64,000 bases of DNA from Cryptomeria japonica (GCF_030272615.1 NC_081412.1:688454083-688518082); one strand, 5' to 3'; shown: positions 21,666 through 33,960, numbered from the stretch's first letter. Translations and numbers: made by a program. Notes: a model not told the origin generated them from the sequence alone.

Positions 21666-24228
21666 TTGATGTTTCTTTAGGCTTTTGTGCTTCAAAGAGC
21701 CGCTTAGGGATCCACATGGTTTTTGATTTTTCATGCTTTTGTGGTTCCTTGGAGTGCATTGCTTGCACAAGGGATTTAGGAACCCATATAGATTTTGAAT
21801 TTTCTTTATTTTGCTCAGGGGGCCTTTGTGGCCTTTTGGATATTTCTTTTTCTTTATAGATCATATTGTTCTTTACTTTGACATGCCGATTATATTGGAC
21901 ATGTTGATCCTTGAATACATGTGGATTTTTAGACTTATGACTTTTATACTTGGCATCCAAATTGCTTGGAGGGGGAAAGGAATGCATGGATGGATATGAA
22001 TGAAATGGACTTATTTTGGATGGATGAAATTTACTCAAAGATGTGTGCCTTTGTTGACCTTAAATAGAGGACGAAGGAATGTAAGGACCTAAGATGGATG
22101 GAAAGTATGATGGGGAAGGGATATGTTTTGATTTTGATGGAGGGATACCAATGTCTTGAGAGTGAGTTGTGTAGACATGACCCTTAAGATATTCTTTGAT
22201 ATGGAGGGGCTCTTTCTCATGAAGGTCTACCCCTTTGCCTTTATGAATATTTTGACTTGTAGGATCCTTTTTTCTTTGGGAAGAAGACGCGAGTCCATTA
22301 TGAGGTGGATATGATATGAGAGAAATAATGAGATCTTGAAGTGGATCGGATTGCACCAAAGTGGAAGAACCCATTATGCATGTCGAGGGTTCATGAACAT
22401 CTTGCACTGATATGTTAGAATCATGAGGGGGATTAGGATCATGAGGGGGACTAGGATTGTGTAGTGGACATGGTTCAATGACAGGCTCTTCAAGAGATGG
22501 AATGGGAGAAATAATGGGATCATCAAAAGAAATGAGACCTTGGAGTGGATATGTTGGATTAGGACAAGGAGATGGAGGAACAAAAGTATCTTGTGGAGGA
22601 TTTAAAGGAATAATTTGATCTTGACAAGGAGGAAGATCATTGAAATCCTCTTTAAAATTGCTTTGCTCTTGACTTTCAATGGGATTGTCATAAAGGATGG
22701 AAAGGATATCTTGATCTTTCTCAGGAAGTGGAATGTCAATGGGATTTGAAAGGACATTGTGTTCATGAAATGGAAGGGGATTGTTTGGGATTGGATGAAC
22801 TGGAATATCTTGATCTTGCCTGGGGAATGGAGTGTCAATAGGACTTTGGATAGGATGGACAAGAATAGGGGAATCATCGTGAGTGTCTGGGAACATGAGA
22901 TCCTGGTCAACAATTGGATGGGATGATAAGGTTTCGGGATCTTGATATTGATCTGTTTTAACACGCGTTTCTTCGTGCTCTAAATTATCCTCTTGACATG
23001 GGGTTGGACTTTGGATATGCATGGAGGATTCTGACAAGGGATTAATGCTTTTGCATAAAGGAAATGCACTTTGAACATTTGTGATGGATTCTGGCAAGGA
23101 ATCAATGCTTGAACATGAGGAAGAGGGACTTCGAATGGGGTCCTCTAAAACAGGTAATGGCAATAAAGTGGATGGTGGCATTGGGTCTTGTATTTCTGAA
23201 ACATTTCAAGGATGTGCATCATGAATTGGATTATCGTGGTAGTCAATTATGGATAGCCCTTGGGTAATTTCATCCTTGGGTGTATTGTTTGATGAGGACA
23301 ATATGGAAGGTTCCTGCGAAACTTCTAGAGGTGTAGGGATAGATGCCACTGGAGAGTCAATTTGCTTGCAAGGGGATGAGGTATTGCTAGACATATGTGT
23401 ATTATTTTGATCTTCCTCAAAGAACTCACTTGGTAATTTCCTTAAGATCATTGCAATAAAGCCACCTTTCTTTCGAGGTTTTGACATAGTTGTATCTGGA
23501 ATTTGAACTTGTTTGGCAAGGAGTTGGTTCTGATCTAATGTCATGTTTTGATATTGGACTTGGTTCAATTGTTCCGACATGTTTGAAACTTGGCTTGGTG
23601 CATGTTGCAAGTTTTGTTTTTGAATTTGTGATTGTAGTTGTTGACATTGATATTCCACCATTGGTTGAACCATTTGTGGACATTGTATAGTTGGTTGGAC
23701 ATATTGTTGAAATTGGACCATTGGTTGTATTGGTTGTATATGTTGAACAATTGGTTGTGTCTGTTGGAAATGTTTGAACTATTGAACAATTGGTTGTGAT
23801 GGTTGAAAATATGATTGATAGAAAACACCTTCTTGTTCTTGTTGTGGAGGCACATAATGTTGAAATTGTTGTTGTCTCTTTTCTTGAAATTGTTTCATCA
23901 TCTCTATTTGTGAGAGGAGAGCTGGTATGTCTGATCATTCAAGAAGAGATCTTACATCAATTGGCTCAATCTTTGGATTTCTACCTAGAAATTTTTGAAA
24001 CATTTTGGACATTTGTTATCTATTCTTCTCAATGTTTTTCACTCTTTGTTCCAATATCTCCTTTTCTTGAGCTAGTTTCTCCTCTAGTTTTTGTATTTGG
24101 ACATTTACATCATCATGATAAGTTTGATCCAAGTTCTGAGACATGTAGAGATTGGATTGACATGATTGATTTCTCAATTGTGATGACATGGCTTCATAAG
24201 AAGGTTGAGACCTCATTTCAACAAACAT
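21385..24228 (-). pseudogene. A-element unknown ORF, right arm copy
   Basis: The same protein as at 18683-21268, read leftward from ATG 24228. This copy has the natural C-terminus (FHPSIPFIQSFA, stop at 21385). It reads through Gln where the left arm has TAG. It has its own stops at about 23206 (Cys to TGA) and 22060 (Gln to TAA), and interruptions near 24016 and 23775. Taken together the copies indicate an original ORF of about 950 codons. Different stops in each arm show that the damage arose separately. Confidence 0.72.
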
Positions 24229-26300
24229 GTCACTATGTAATGCAACTAATGGGATTGACAAATGCAACCTAAAGGACTGACAATGCAATCTATGGCAAGA
24301 ATGCAACCTATGTTTTTGTTGTTTTTGAAGATTGTGGACAAACTTTTGGAATGCAAATCTAAGAAAAGAGACCCTTAGGAAATTGAAATGATGTCTAGAC
24401 CTCAAAGGACAACAACAGGGCCAAGTGAGAAAAGGACAAAATGACAATGTCTCCCCTATTATGCTTGGATACTAAGATAGGCTTGACCAAATGACAATAA
24501 TGACAAAGGAGAAAAGGTTTGATAAGGTCTAGACTTCCTAACAATGACTTAGGGTTTATCAAAGATTTGGATTACTCAAGTATGACAAAACCTAGTTTTG
24601 ACACTATATGCAAAGGAACAATTACTATGCAAATGATCCTAATATGATATGATAATGACCTAAGCTTGATGAAGAGACCTAGGGTATGCAAATGCAAATG
24701 TATGACAATGTCAACCTAAGGCAAAACCTAAGGTTGAATTATGAAATGGTATTACTCTAATGCAAGAGGACACATGCAAATGGATGACCTTTATTGATAT
24801 GCAAAGGAATATGACCTAGGTGAAACTTAACCTTGGTAGTTGACAATGAATTTGCAAAATGCAAACCTAGGATGAACCTAAATCTAAGTGACATGAATGT
24901 TGAGACAAGATTTTGAACAATGTTTGAAAACCATGTTTGAAGGTGTTTTGAACTTTGTTGGATGAAATGTTCTTGGGTTTAACCTTGTTTTGAATCAATT
25001 TGTCTTGTTTTTGGAATGAGATGCAATTCAACTTTTGACAAGCAAAGAAGATAAGATATTTTAACTTAGACTCAAGACAATCATGCTCATTCACACATTT
25101 CTTATGGTAGGCAAGGACATTAGGTACTTGAGAGGTAGAATCGTTATGGGATTCAAGGAGAATACATAGATGCTTGACCCCACGGGCTCCCCTCCATTGC
25201 ACTCACTTCTTAGGGCAGCCAAGCATCAGTCCCCATGGAAATCTCCCCATGGCGAACTTAGTATCTCTTCCAAGTATCCGAACTTGTCCTTCTCAAGCAA
25301 CTAGAAGGATTTTTGGTCTATAAATACAAGGTGTTTAGTAAGGATTTCTGTTAAGTGTTACTCCTTAATGTCATGCAAGCATGATTGAGACATTAATCCC
25401 ATCAAGGTACCAAACAAATTTAGTCACGCAAGCATGATTTAGACCGTGAGGTCCTACTTAGATGTTGATATGAGAAAGAGTTCAAGGGTCATCACTTCCC
25501 AAGTAACTGCAATTCCCATGTAACCCTTCCTTCAAAGCTTTCGCCCATCAGGTATTTGTTTATAGTGAGTTAGAATGCCAAGGTATTCTAGCCGTACTCA
25601 CTTTGGGTCGTTCCTTTCTCATGATTATCACTTGCTTGCAAAAGCAAATGGTCGGGAAGGCAGACCCTCTAAAGGTGACACACAATCAAAAACATGAGCA
25701 TGGTATCGAAGATCTGGATTTCTGATCACCCTAAGAAGGATGAGAGCATACTCTCCTACTCCAATGTCAAGCTCAACAATCAAGGCAAACATACATTCAT
25801 TCCATCATATTTAGAAATCATACTAGGTGCCTAAAATAGTAATTGCAAACACAAAGTTTAGTTGTAATCCAAGGCAACCTGCAAAACCCAAGTCAGAAGT
25901 TTGATATATTTAGTCTTTGACTATCAAACCTGCATAAAACACGTTAGTAGTTTCATTTATTGTCTTTGTCATGCGTATGCCAAGGTTCTTCACAAAGAAT
26001 CAGTACCAACAAAACCAAAAAAGCAGAAACAGAATGCAAGAGAAAACAATTTTCAAGTAAAAACACTGTCTTTTACCTTTGTTTCTGGACTTTACACAGG
26101 CGCAGAATGCATGACACAGGCGCAGAATGTCTGACATAGGCACAGAATGTCATTGACACAGGCGCATAATGTCTAACACAGGCGCAGAATGCTTGACACA
26201 GGCACAGAAGTTCCCAGAAAACACTGCACTACCCTGTTTCTTGGGTTTTTGACCTGCAAAAGCACTCAAAAGCACAGTTAAGGGGTTAGATGGTTAGTTT
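24229..26300 (-). other. 5' leader of A (right arm)
   Basis: Inverted copy of 16607-18682, including the hairpin (25227-25169) and the inverted GCGCCTGTG cluster (about 26210-26095). No further gene seen. Confidence 0.65.
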
Positions 26301-26316
26301 CACGTCAGGTTCACCA
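26301..26316 (-). other. Primer binding site, A right arm
   Basis: The minus strand reads TGGTGAACCTGACGTG five bases inside the LTR end at 26322. Confidence 0.75.
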
Positions 26317-26321
26317 ATTAA

Positions 26322-27897
26322 TGTAGCATAGGAAATCAGAAATCATCACAAGCAAATCAAAATACTAATCTAGCTCAATCACGAAAGCTCAAGTGCAATG
26401 ATCAATCCTAAACACACTCAATAAAGACATGAAAGTGAAACATTGAAAACTAAAGACTATGCAAACCAAATGTAGATCTAAATGCTTCCTTCATGCGGCT
26501 CCATTGTCCTTCTTTCTTCTCCAAATAACTTTGTTGTGGATCTCACCTACTAGTGCATGATCATGATATGAAAGCAAGTAGACAAGATGATTGCTCGAGA
26601 ATACTCGAAGCGTGATTGATTCGACAAAGTAATTCAAAACAAGTGATTATTAGATTGGGATTGAAGAAATTCATCCAATTTATAGACAAATTGGAGAAAT
26701 GATCAAATTAGCATGATTCAATTCAAATGGAAATTGCAAATCAATTATGTCAATTATGACAAATTATGACAAATTATGCACTTTCTATGCAAAATTGATT
26801 GATTGATAATTATGACAAATTATGACAAATTGACATGTCATTCCCATGAAATTAGGAGAGAAATAGGAGGAAATTGAAATTAGGAATTAGAAAATTAGAA
26901 AATTAGAAAAAGAGGAATTAAGAAATTGATGAAAATTAGGAAATTAGAAATTAGAAAAATGAGGAAATTAGGAATTTAGTGAATTAATTAATAATTTTTC
27001 AAAAATGAGGAAATTAGGAATTTAGTGAATTAATTAATAATTTTTCATTTATTAATTAATTCACAAAGAGGGAATTTAGAAATTGATGAAAGATTAGGAA
27101 ATTAGGTAAATCAATTAATAATTTGTCATTTATTAATTAATTCACAAAAAGAGGAATAATTAGCCAATTAAATTAAACATTTAATTGCGATGAGAAGACT
27201 TAGGATAAATAAATAATTAATTAATCCTAAAGGGAGAAATGACAAACAAGGTTAAATGATTAAATCACGCAACCTTAGAAGATGAATTAGCAATGCAAGG
27301 ATGACAATTAGGTCTTGATGAAAGATAATTGACTCGATCATGGCTGGGATTAACAAAGGACCAATGTGATAAATGATTTGATTGACAAATGCGTCAATTG
27401 ACGAGGAACAATGACTAATTGATCCAAATTGACATAATTGAGATAGACAACGATCGATGACAAATCGATCGCAAAATGACAAGATTGACAAGAGGACAAG
27501 AATCAATGACAAAATAGATCACAAGACGACAAGATTGATGACAAATTGATCAAAAGACAAGAATCGATGACAAATCAATCGCATGATGACAAGATTGATA
27601 AGAGGACAAAACCCTAATTAGGATTGACGATGTCCAAAATGATGACAAATGAGCACGCACATTGATGTGATAGGATAAGATCGATCAAAATCATAACTGG
27701 AGAGTGTTGTCGACAAGACCAAATTTGAGAGTGAGACGAATGAAGAATGAAGAAGAAGGACTCGATGCTCGCAAATGATAAAAACCAAGTGCGTAACATA
27801 GAAGAAACGTTAATGCGACACAAAAACCTTAAAATAAGGCAATGCGCAAATGTTAAAGTATGACTCCGCAAGCGTTGACCATTTTTAGGTGTCTACA
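26322..27897 (-). repeat. A-element LTR (minus strand)
   Basis: Reverse complement of 15055-16585, starting on the minus strand with TGTAGACACCTAAAA at 27897. It directly abuts chromovirus LTR sequence at 27898. It carries a short internal tandem duplication around 26957-27045 that the plus-strand LTR lacks. Confidence 0.9.
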
Positions 27898-30431
27898 ATG
27901 ATGTATGTCAATATTGGATTTGCAGGACTTCATTTTTGATGATAGAAATAGGATGCTTATTATATGAATGGTTCAATTTTGAGGAGTATGATAATTACTT
28001 ATGTGGAATCGAATTTAAATGAATGGGATATTGAATTATTATTGTCAAATGTATGAGTGTTTCATGTGAAATGAAATCCATGTGTTTAATTATATATATA
28101 ATTGTGGTTATTTGGAATTTCTAATGTGTTAATTGAGATGCGCAGGAAAATTATCCATGTGACCATGGAAATAATATGGAGAACCAAACCTAGATCAATG
28201 TACGTTTGTTAATCCAAGGGTTGTCTATTTGGAGAGACAACACCCCATTTGTATTGTATTTTATTTGTGAAAGTAAATGATGCATGTGTGTTAATTTGAT
28301 TTTATTTAATTGTGTAAACCTACAAGAGACAAATTTCATGTGTAATTTTTATATTGTATTTTATTGTGTCACTTGACACATGTGCTGATTAGTGTCATTG
28401 ATTTTGACTTGTCTCTTGGAGGGAGTTTTGTTTCTACCAAAGCCATTCAAACACATGAGTGTGCTCCCAAATTTGTCTTGGGTAGGGAGTCTTGGGAGTG
28501 GTCAACTCAGGTTTGACCCGTAGGTTAACTTCAGTTGGATTTCTAAGGGGTCAAATGGACTCCTAGGGTCAGTTTTAAGGATTTTCCAAAGGTCCAAAGG
28601 GTATACCTATGGGTTAAGGGTATTTTTAATATGTGACTACTCCCATGTGACTGTTTAGTCATCTCAAAAAGTGGTTTTCCCAAAGTGAGCGAAAATTCAA
28701 CTTAGAAGGTTCCTCCTAGGATAGACAACCTTCCCTTTTGATGTCAAACTCTCTTCCCCTTCCTCTCTCACCTTTCCCCTTTCCAGTTTTAGCAACATGT
28801 AAGAGGTTGGGAAGAGCAACCAATGGGAACTCTCACCTTACCCAAGGGGTTGGCAAGTGTGAGAGAGGCCTTCTTAGGCAAGGATTAGGGACTTAGTGAG
28901 TAATCACCCACTCTCCATTGTTGGAGATAATGCATTTTTTTTTGAAAATTAGTTGTAGGATAGAATTTTTGGTGAAGTGTTGGTGAAGAGTTTGTGTGGA
29001 TTTGGGTTGCTCATCCCCAACTAAGTCTATCATACCTATTGGCAGATTAAGGTTGGTTTTACTTCCTTTTAGTTATGTTGTTTATGTTATTTTGAAAGAA
29101 AGAAATGCTTGTATGAGGAGATGTGTATATGTAAATTGTTTGTAGGAGAAAAATGTAAATTTTCCTTTCCTTGTTCTTTGTTTATGTGTTCTTGTTTTGG
29201 GAGTGTCCAAGGCCTCCTACTCTTGGGAGAGTAGGATGGTCTTGGGGTGGAAGAAGTATGATAGCCTTGGGTGAGAAGCTCTCCTTATGGAGAGTGATCT
29301 CAAGGGTGTCCTTTGTGACCCTTGCTGCATAGCTTTGTGTATGCATTTGGGGGTCATAAGGGGAGAAAATATGGCTTTTATGCCTTTCGAGGGTGTAAGG
29401 GAGTGGAGATGAATTTGTTGTATTTTGTTTTGTCATGAGGTGGCTTGAGTTGTATTATGCTTGTAGTCTCCTCAATGGTATTTAGTCCACTTCCACCCGT
29501 GGAAAGTTCATCACAAGTTGTGGTGAGAGTGTAGCTTGGGATGGGAAAATGCATGTTGAGTGGTTGCCCTTTGTTGTTGTGTTGTTTGTTTGTTTGTGAC
29601 CCGTCTAGTGCTTGGTTCTCCAAGCTCAGGGGTGGCTTCTAGTAAGCCTAGGCTGGGAGGTGAGCACTCCATGGTCAAGTTGTATTTTTATTGCAAGTTG
29701 CTTGGGATGGGAAGAAAAGATGAAGAGATTTGTTGTTGTTTAAGAGTTGTAGAAAAGTTTCAATAAAAAAAAAAAATGTATTTATAGGTAGCAAAAAAAA
29801 AAAAGAGCCATTGTTGTATTTACTTTCCAAAAGAAAAGGAGTGTATGTATTTATTCATAGTCCTATGGAAGGAAAATTCTAGTTGGGGTTTCAAACCCAT
29901 ATGTAACAATATTTATTTTAATATGTTTAAAGGAATGCATTTCTTCAATTTGGTTAGTTTACACAAAAGGGAAACATGTCTATATTTGGGGATTAAATTC
30001 CTATTGCTATTGAAAATAATATATGTTCATTTATGTTTATTTATGCTGCTGCAAATAAATTAAATCTGTTATTTGTTCTTTCATTTAATGCAGAAAATTA
30101 AATCTTATAGTAGTAGCCTATTTTTTTTTTTTAAAAGGATTAGCATCTAGATATAGTTTTATGATTATACCAGAAAAGATTAAATTTAAGTTGCTATTTA
30201 TATGCATTTAAAATGTTAGTTACAGAATATAAAATACTTTTTTCTTTATGCCTTTTAGAAAATGAAAAAAAAAAAAAGAATATCTATTTTTCCACTATCA
30301 TCATGCTGTAAATGATCATGTTAATTGTTGCATGTAAAAATAAATTAAACAGGAAGGAAACTTAAAGTTTGGCTATGAGTGTTATTGAGATTTTATATGA
30401 AACTTTATTTATATGTAAATATATATTAACA

Positions 30432-30434
<3 letters not shown>

Positions 30435-30529
<95 letters not shown>

Positions 30530-30530
30530 A
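30435..30530. repeat. (TA)n microsatellite in C 5' LTR
   Basis: Nearly pure alternating TA. The matching run in the 3' LTR (55683-55754) is shorter. Confidence 0.95.
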
Positions 30531-30667
30531 ACATTTAACTATTCATGCTGAAAAAAAAAAACATTATTTAAATAAAATAGAATAAAACAGAGCTATATAT
30601 ATATATGTTAAACGTTTTTTTTTTCTTTTTAAAAAATACAAATAAAGAAAGAGAGAGGGTCGAGACC

Positions 30668-30950
30668 GTGGGCGGCGACGTCCACAACCTGCGGGAGCGC
30701 CGCAGCTCTGGGCGGCGACGTCCACAGTCTACGGGTCACCGCAGCTGTGGGAAGTGACGTCCACAGTCTGCGGGAGCGCCACAGCCATGGGCGGCGTCGT
30801 CCACAGTCTGCGGGTCACCGCAGCTATGGGTGGCGACATCCACAGTCTACGGGAGTGCCGTAGCCGTGGGAGGCGTCATCCACAATCTGTGGAAGTGCCG
30901 CAGTCGTGGGCAGAGCTATCTGCAGCCTACGGGTGTACCGCTCCCCTCCT
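30668..30950. repeat. GC-rich 39-bp minisatellite, C 5' LTR
   Basis: About seven degenerate units of the type GTGGGCGGCGACGTCCACAG followed by TCTGCGGGTCACCGCAGCT. It is CpG-rich in an otherwise AT-rich LTR. The unit length is a multiple of three, so long open frames appear on both strands without being genes. Confidence 0.9.
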
Positions 30951-31291
30951 CCACGGACCGTTTGGCTCGGCCCTGTGCGAAACTCCAAACCCCCGTCGTG
31001 GCATAAAAAAAATAAGCGCCGCCATCCATGGCCGCCGCTTCTCCACACCTGCACACACACACAAAAAAAAAAGATGGAAATTACACACACAAAAAAAAAA
31101 AGAGTTATCACACACATGCCCTAACCCTAATTTCGGGTTAGGGCAAACACACATGGGTTTTAAAAGAAAATGTGTGTGGGATATGAGTTTAAAAGAGGTT
31201 AGGGTTATCATAAGGATTTTTAGAATTTTCTTTTAAAAAGGTAAATTAATAAAAAGAAAAGAGGACCACCTCTTAATCCCTTGATTATACT

Positions 31292-31334
<43 letters not shown>

Positions 31335-31890
31335 ATTTATTTGGAACCAAATAGTTTAAATGCAAATTATTTATAACCACTTCCAAATATTATAGGAGTG
31401 ATGAAGCATTTTAATAAGAAGTTTTAAATTTAAACTCTTGGGAGGATAAATCTTAGGGAATTAAAATGACCTATGTATGTCAAGTTGGCCCCTTTTCAAA
31501 TTCTAAATTATGAGGTATTTTAATTAATTGAAAATTGTGTTGAATAGATTTACTTAAATCTAATAGCTAGGACAAATTTATTTAGACCCTAGGTAATTAA
31601 AGAACTATAAGAGATTATTAATATCCCCTATCAATTAATGTTGAGATTATTTGCTAAGTAGGTTTAATTATTTATTAATGGAAGATAATTTTAATTCTGT
31701 TGGAGAATTATAATCGCGCTTTTAACTTAGATGGTTTTTCACCAAATTGGTGTAGTTATTGAAATCACTCAAAACATAGTTAAGACTAAACTAGTTTTGC
31801 ATTATTTTAATTATGTTAGTTGTATTAGGTTAAGTATTTTTTTTAAAAAAAATTATTCTGTTTGTACCCAAAAGTTTGGGCATGACATTT

Positions 31891-31906
31891 TGGTATCAGA
31901 GCAAGG
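31891..31906 (+). other. Primer binding site of C (initiator Met tRNA)
   Basis: TGGTATCAGAGCAAGG three bases after the LTR is the standard plant initiator-methionine tRNA primer site. Confidence 0.95.
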
Positions 31907-32062
31907 TTTCCAACACTAGGAACCTTTCTCCATTACGTTTCTCTATAATTATTTATTTAATTAATTAAATTATAATTATTTTTATTATATTTATTTTTAA
32001 ATAGTTAAATTATTTCTCCAAAAATATTTATTTATTTCATTTTATTTTATTTTCTTAAAAGG

Positions 32063-32070
32063 ATGCCTCC
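32063..32070 (+). pseudogene. Gag start of C, cut by element B
   Basis: ATGCCTCC, with ATG at 32063. B is inserted after it. The frame resumes at 48186 as A-ACT-ACG, giving M-P-P-T-T-R as a plausible basic Gag N-terminus. Confidence 0.8.
32066..32070. repeat. Target site duplication of B, left copy
   Basis: CCTCC before TGTAGACACC. The same CCTCC follows the right LTR at 48181-48185. Confidence 0.92.
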
Positions 32071-32831
32071 TGTAGACACCTAAAATTGTCATGTCTTTAT
32101 TTAATTATCTAAGCTTAATTCTTCTATTAATTAAATAAATCTTTATTTATTTAATTCATTCATTTATCCTCTTCTAGCCTTATTTCTCATTTAAATAAAT
32201 ACATTTATTTATTTAAATTATTATTTTCCTAAATTAAATAAATATTCTTATTTATTTAATTATCCTACTTCTTCTATTAATTAAATAAATATTTATTTAT
32301 TTTATTAATTCATTAGCCTTTTCTACCCATGACACATGTCATTCATCTCTTAATTCATACACTACCTACCCCTCTCATTATTTTATTATTTCTTTTACCT
32401 ACCCTCTAATCATAGCCGACCTCCTTTTACACCTCTCAATCTTATCCCTCCATTTCATATAGTGTCTTCTATATAAGGAGATGCTTCCTTCATTATCAAA
32501 CCCTAATGACCTAATAAGCTAACTACTTGATCAATTGACTACACTACAATCCTACTTGCAACCACATTCCGTTCTTTGTTGAGCTCTTGTGCACATAAAA
32601 ATCTGAGAGCAAATATATCAAGCAAGATCAATGGAGATAGGAAGAATGGAGATCAAAACCCTATTGGACATGTGATGGTATAATCTTTGTGATTTCATTT
32701 GATTTGCATTGTCTTAGGTAATCTTCATATGTTATGGTGGATCTTTGTTGATTGTTAGGCTAGGGTTTTGTGGTTGAATTCATTTAGCCTTTCAATATTG
32801 TTATTATTGTTATCCATTTTCACCATATACA
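32071..32831 (+). repeat. 5' LTR of B
   Basis: 761 bp, TGTAGACACC to CATATACA. TATA box TATATAAGG at 32470. The first half is built of ATTAAATAAAT-type repeats. Confidence 0.95.
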
Positions 32832-32834
32832 TTT

Positions 32835-32852
32835 TGGCACGCCCGGTGGAAC
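32835..32852 (+). other. Primer binding site of B
   Basis: TGGCACGCCCGGTGGAAC three bases after the LTR. It differs from the A/E1 type and from initiator Met; the tRNA is not assigned. Confidence 0.8.
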
Positions 32853-33047
32853 TCTTGTCCCTTTTGCATTTAACCTTTGGTTGCAGATTTTGTGTTCGAA
32901 GTTGCAGATCTGGCATTTCCGACAACATTTTTGACATTTTCACATCTACATACTTTCAGATCGCGTTTTTGATTTTCTGGCGCGTCTGAGACATCTGGAA
33001 TCGCGTTCGTGTTTTTGACAAAATTTTATTTTGCAGGTTTCCAAAAG

Positions 33048-33140
33048 CGCGTCTGTATTTTTTATCCGCGTCTGTGATTCACAGAACCACGTCTGTGTCA
33101 CAGAGGCGCGTCTGTGTAGAGGGTAACCGCGTCTGTGTTC
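33048..33140 (+). repeat. GCGTCTGTG repeats, leader cluster 1 of B
   Basis: Five copies of (C)GCGTCTGTG or near variants in under 100 bp. Cluster 2 at 34364-34553 has about seven more, including TT and CA variants from transitions. Confidence 0.85.
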
Positions 33141-33960
33141 ACCAGTTTTGAAATTTTGCATTTTTCATTGATTCAGTTTTTGGATTTTGCATTTAGGGTT
33201 TCAGATCTGGTTTATTTTTGGACTAACATTTTCAGATCTAGCTAACAAAATTGGTGCAGCTTGTCTTGGAAGCAAAATCGTTTGGTTGAAGGCCCCTATT
33301 TTCACAAAGTCTTTTGGGTTTTAAAATTTACCTAACTTGTGTGCTTGCAGGAAGGGGTGATCATTTGAAACAACCCAAACTACTAACAAATCTTTGGTGC
33401 AGGTCCTTGTCGAGGGTTTTTGGATTTTTATTGTGTGCCTTGTTTTCATAGACTAGCAAACACTTTCATTGGTGCACTAAAATTGAATCATTGTCTTTTG
33501 TGTCTTGAGAAATAGGCTCTTTTTGTTTAATCTTTAGAGGGCCTGTCTTCCCGTGTGGTCATTAGGACTACTAGTGAGAAAAGAACGACCCAAGTGGTAG
33601 CGAGAAAAACCCACCTCATCCGAACAACTATAATCAAATGTATTCATGGTGAAAACTATGAATAACATGTGCTGATTAGTTCATACCGACACTATGTCTC
33701 CCCATAAACCCGTTTGATCAAATTTATTTGATCAGTTGTAGGGCGTAACCCCTACCGACTGGGAGCCTTCTATATTTACAGAGCTGAAAGTGTCACATGT
33801 ATGGCCACATGAGCGGATGCCCTTACTAGCACCTTTTTGTTTTAGAAGCCCAAATCCTTCTAGTTGTTGGGGCAGGAGGTCAGACCTCTGGTAGCGGCCC
33901 ACACACATACGGTTCTTAGTAGAGATACAAAGTTCGCCACGGGGAGTTTTCATGGGGATT

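Larger units (their letters stand above)
8650..27897. mobile_element. A complex: rearranged non-autonomous LTR elements with inverted repeat
   Basis: In order: a 50-bp LTR sliver on the minus strand, a plus-strand LTR fragment, the 3' part of one element with antisense PMD gene and polypurine tract, a full LTR (15055-16585), a primer site and 5' part of an element ending inside its ORF, a short spacer, then the same 5' part inverted, ending with an inverted LTR at 27897. The family LTR starts TGTAGACACCTAAAA, as in B, and the polypurine tract AAAGAGGGGCAAAA is identical to that of B. No pol domain is visible in any copy. A simple single insertion would not give this layout. Confidence 0.85.
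15055..27897. repeat. Giant inverted repeat, arms 15055-21246 and 21666-27897
   Basis: The right arm is the reverse complement of the left over about 6.2 kb: LTR, primer site, leader and most of the unknown ORF, in the order LTR-ORF / ORF-LTR. The arms differ by scattered substitutions and small indels. One difference is a short tandem duplication (about 43 bp near 26957-27045) present only in the right-arm LTR. The spacer is 21247-21665. Confidence 0.9.
27898..31887 (+). repeat. 5' LTR of C, second segment
   Basis: Aligns with 53142-57327 of the 3' LTR. It ends GGGCATGACA, three bases before the primer site. It holds a GC-rich 39-bp minisatellite (30668-30950), a (TA)n run (30435-30530) and a (GT)n run (31299-31332). 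It contains small open frames shared with the other LTR, which I do not treat as genes. Confidence 0.92.

Noticed and set aside
20912-22583. Various 60-70 codon frames on either strand within the A ORF copies
   Set aside because: Out-of-frame shadows repeated in each copy because the DNA is repeated.
29182-29623. Minus-strand open frames of 81-84 codons, repeated at 54621-54866
   Set aside because: Same reason: LTR-internal, duplicated with the LTR, no recognisable domain.
29845-30063. 72-codon open frame, identical in translation at 55089-55307
   Set aside because: It is inside both LTRs of C. Identity reflects LTR duplication, not selection, and it has no domain, Kozak-like context or protein-like composition.
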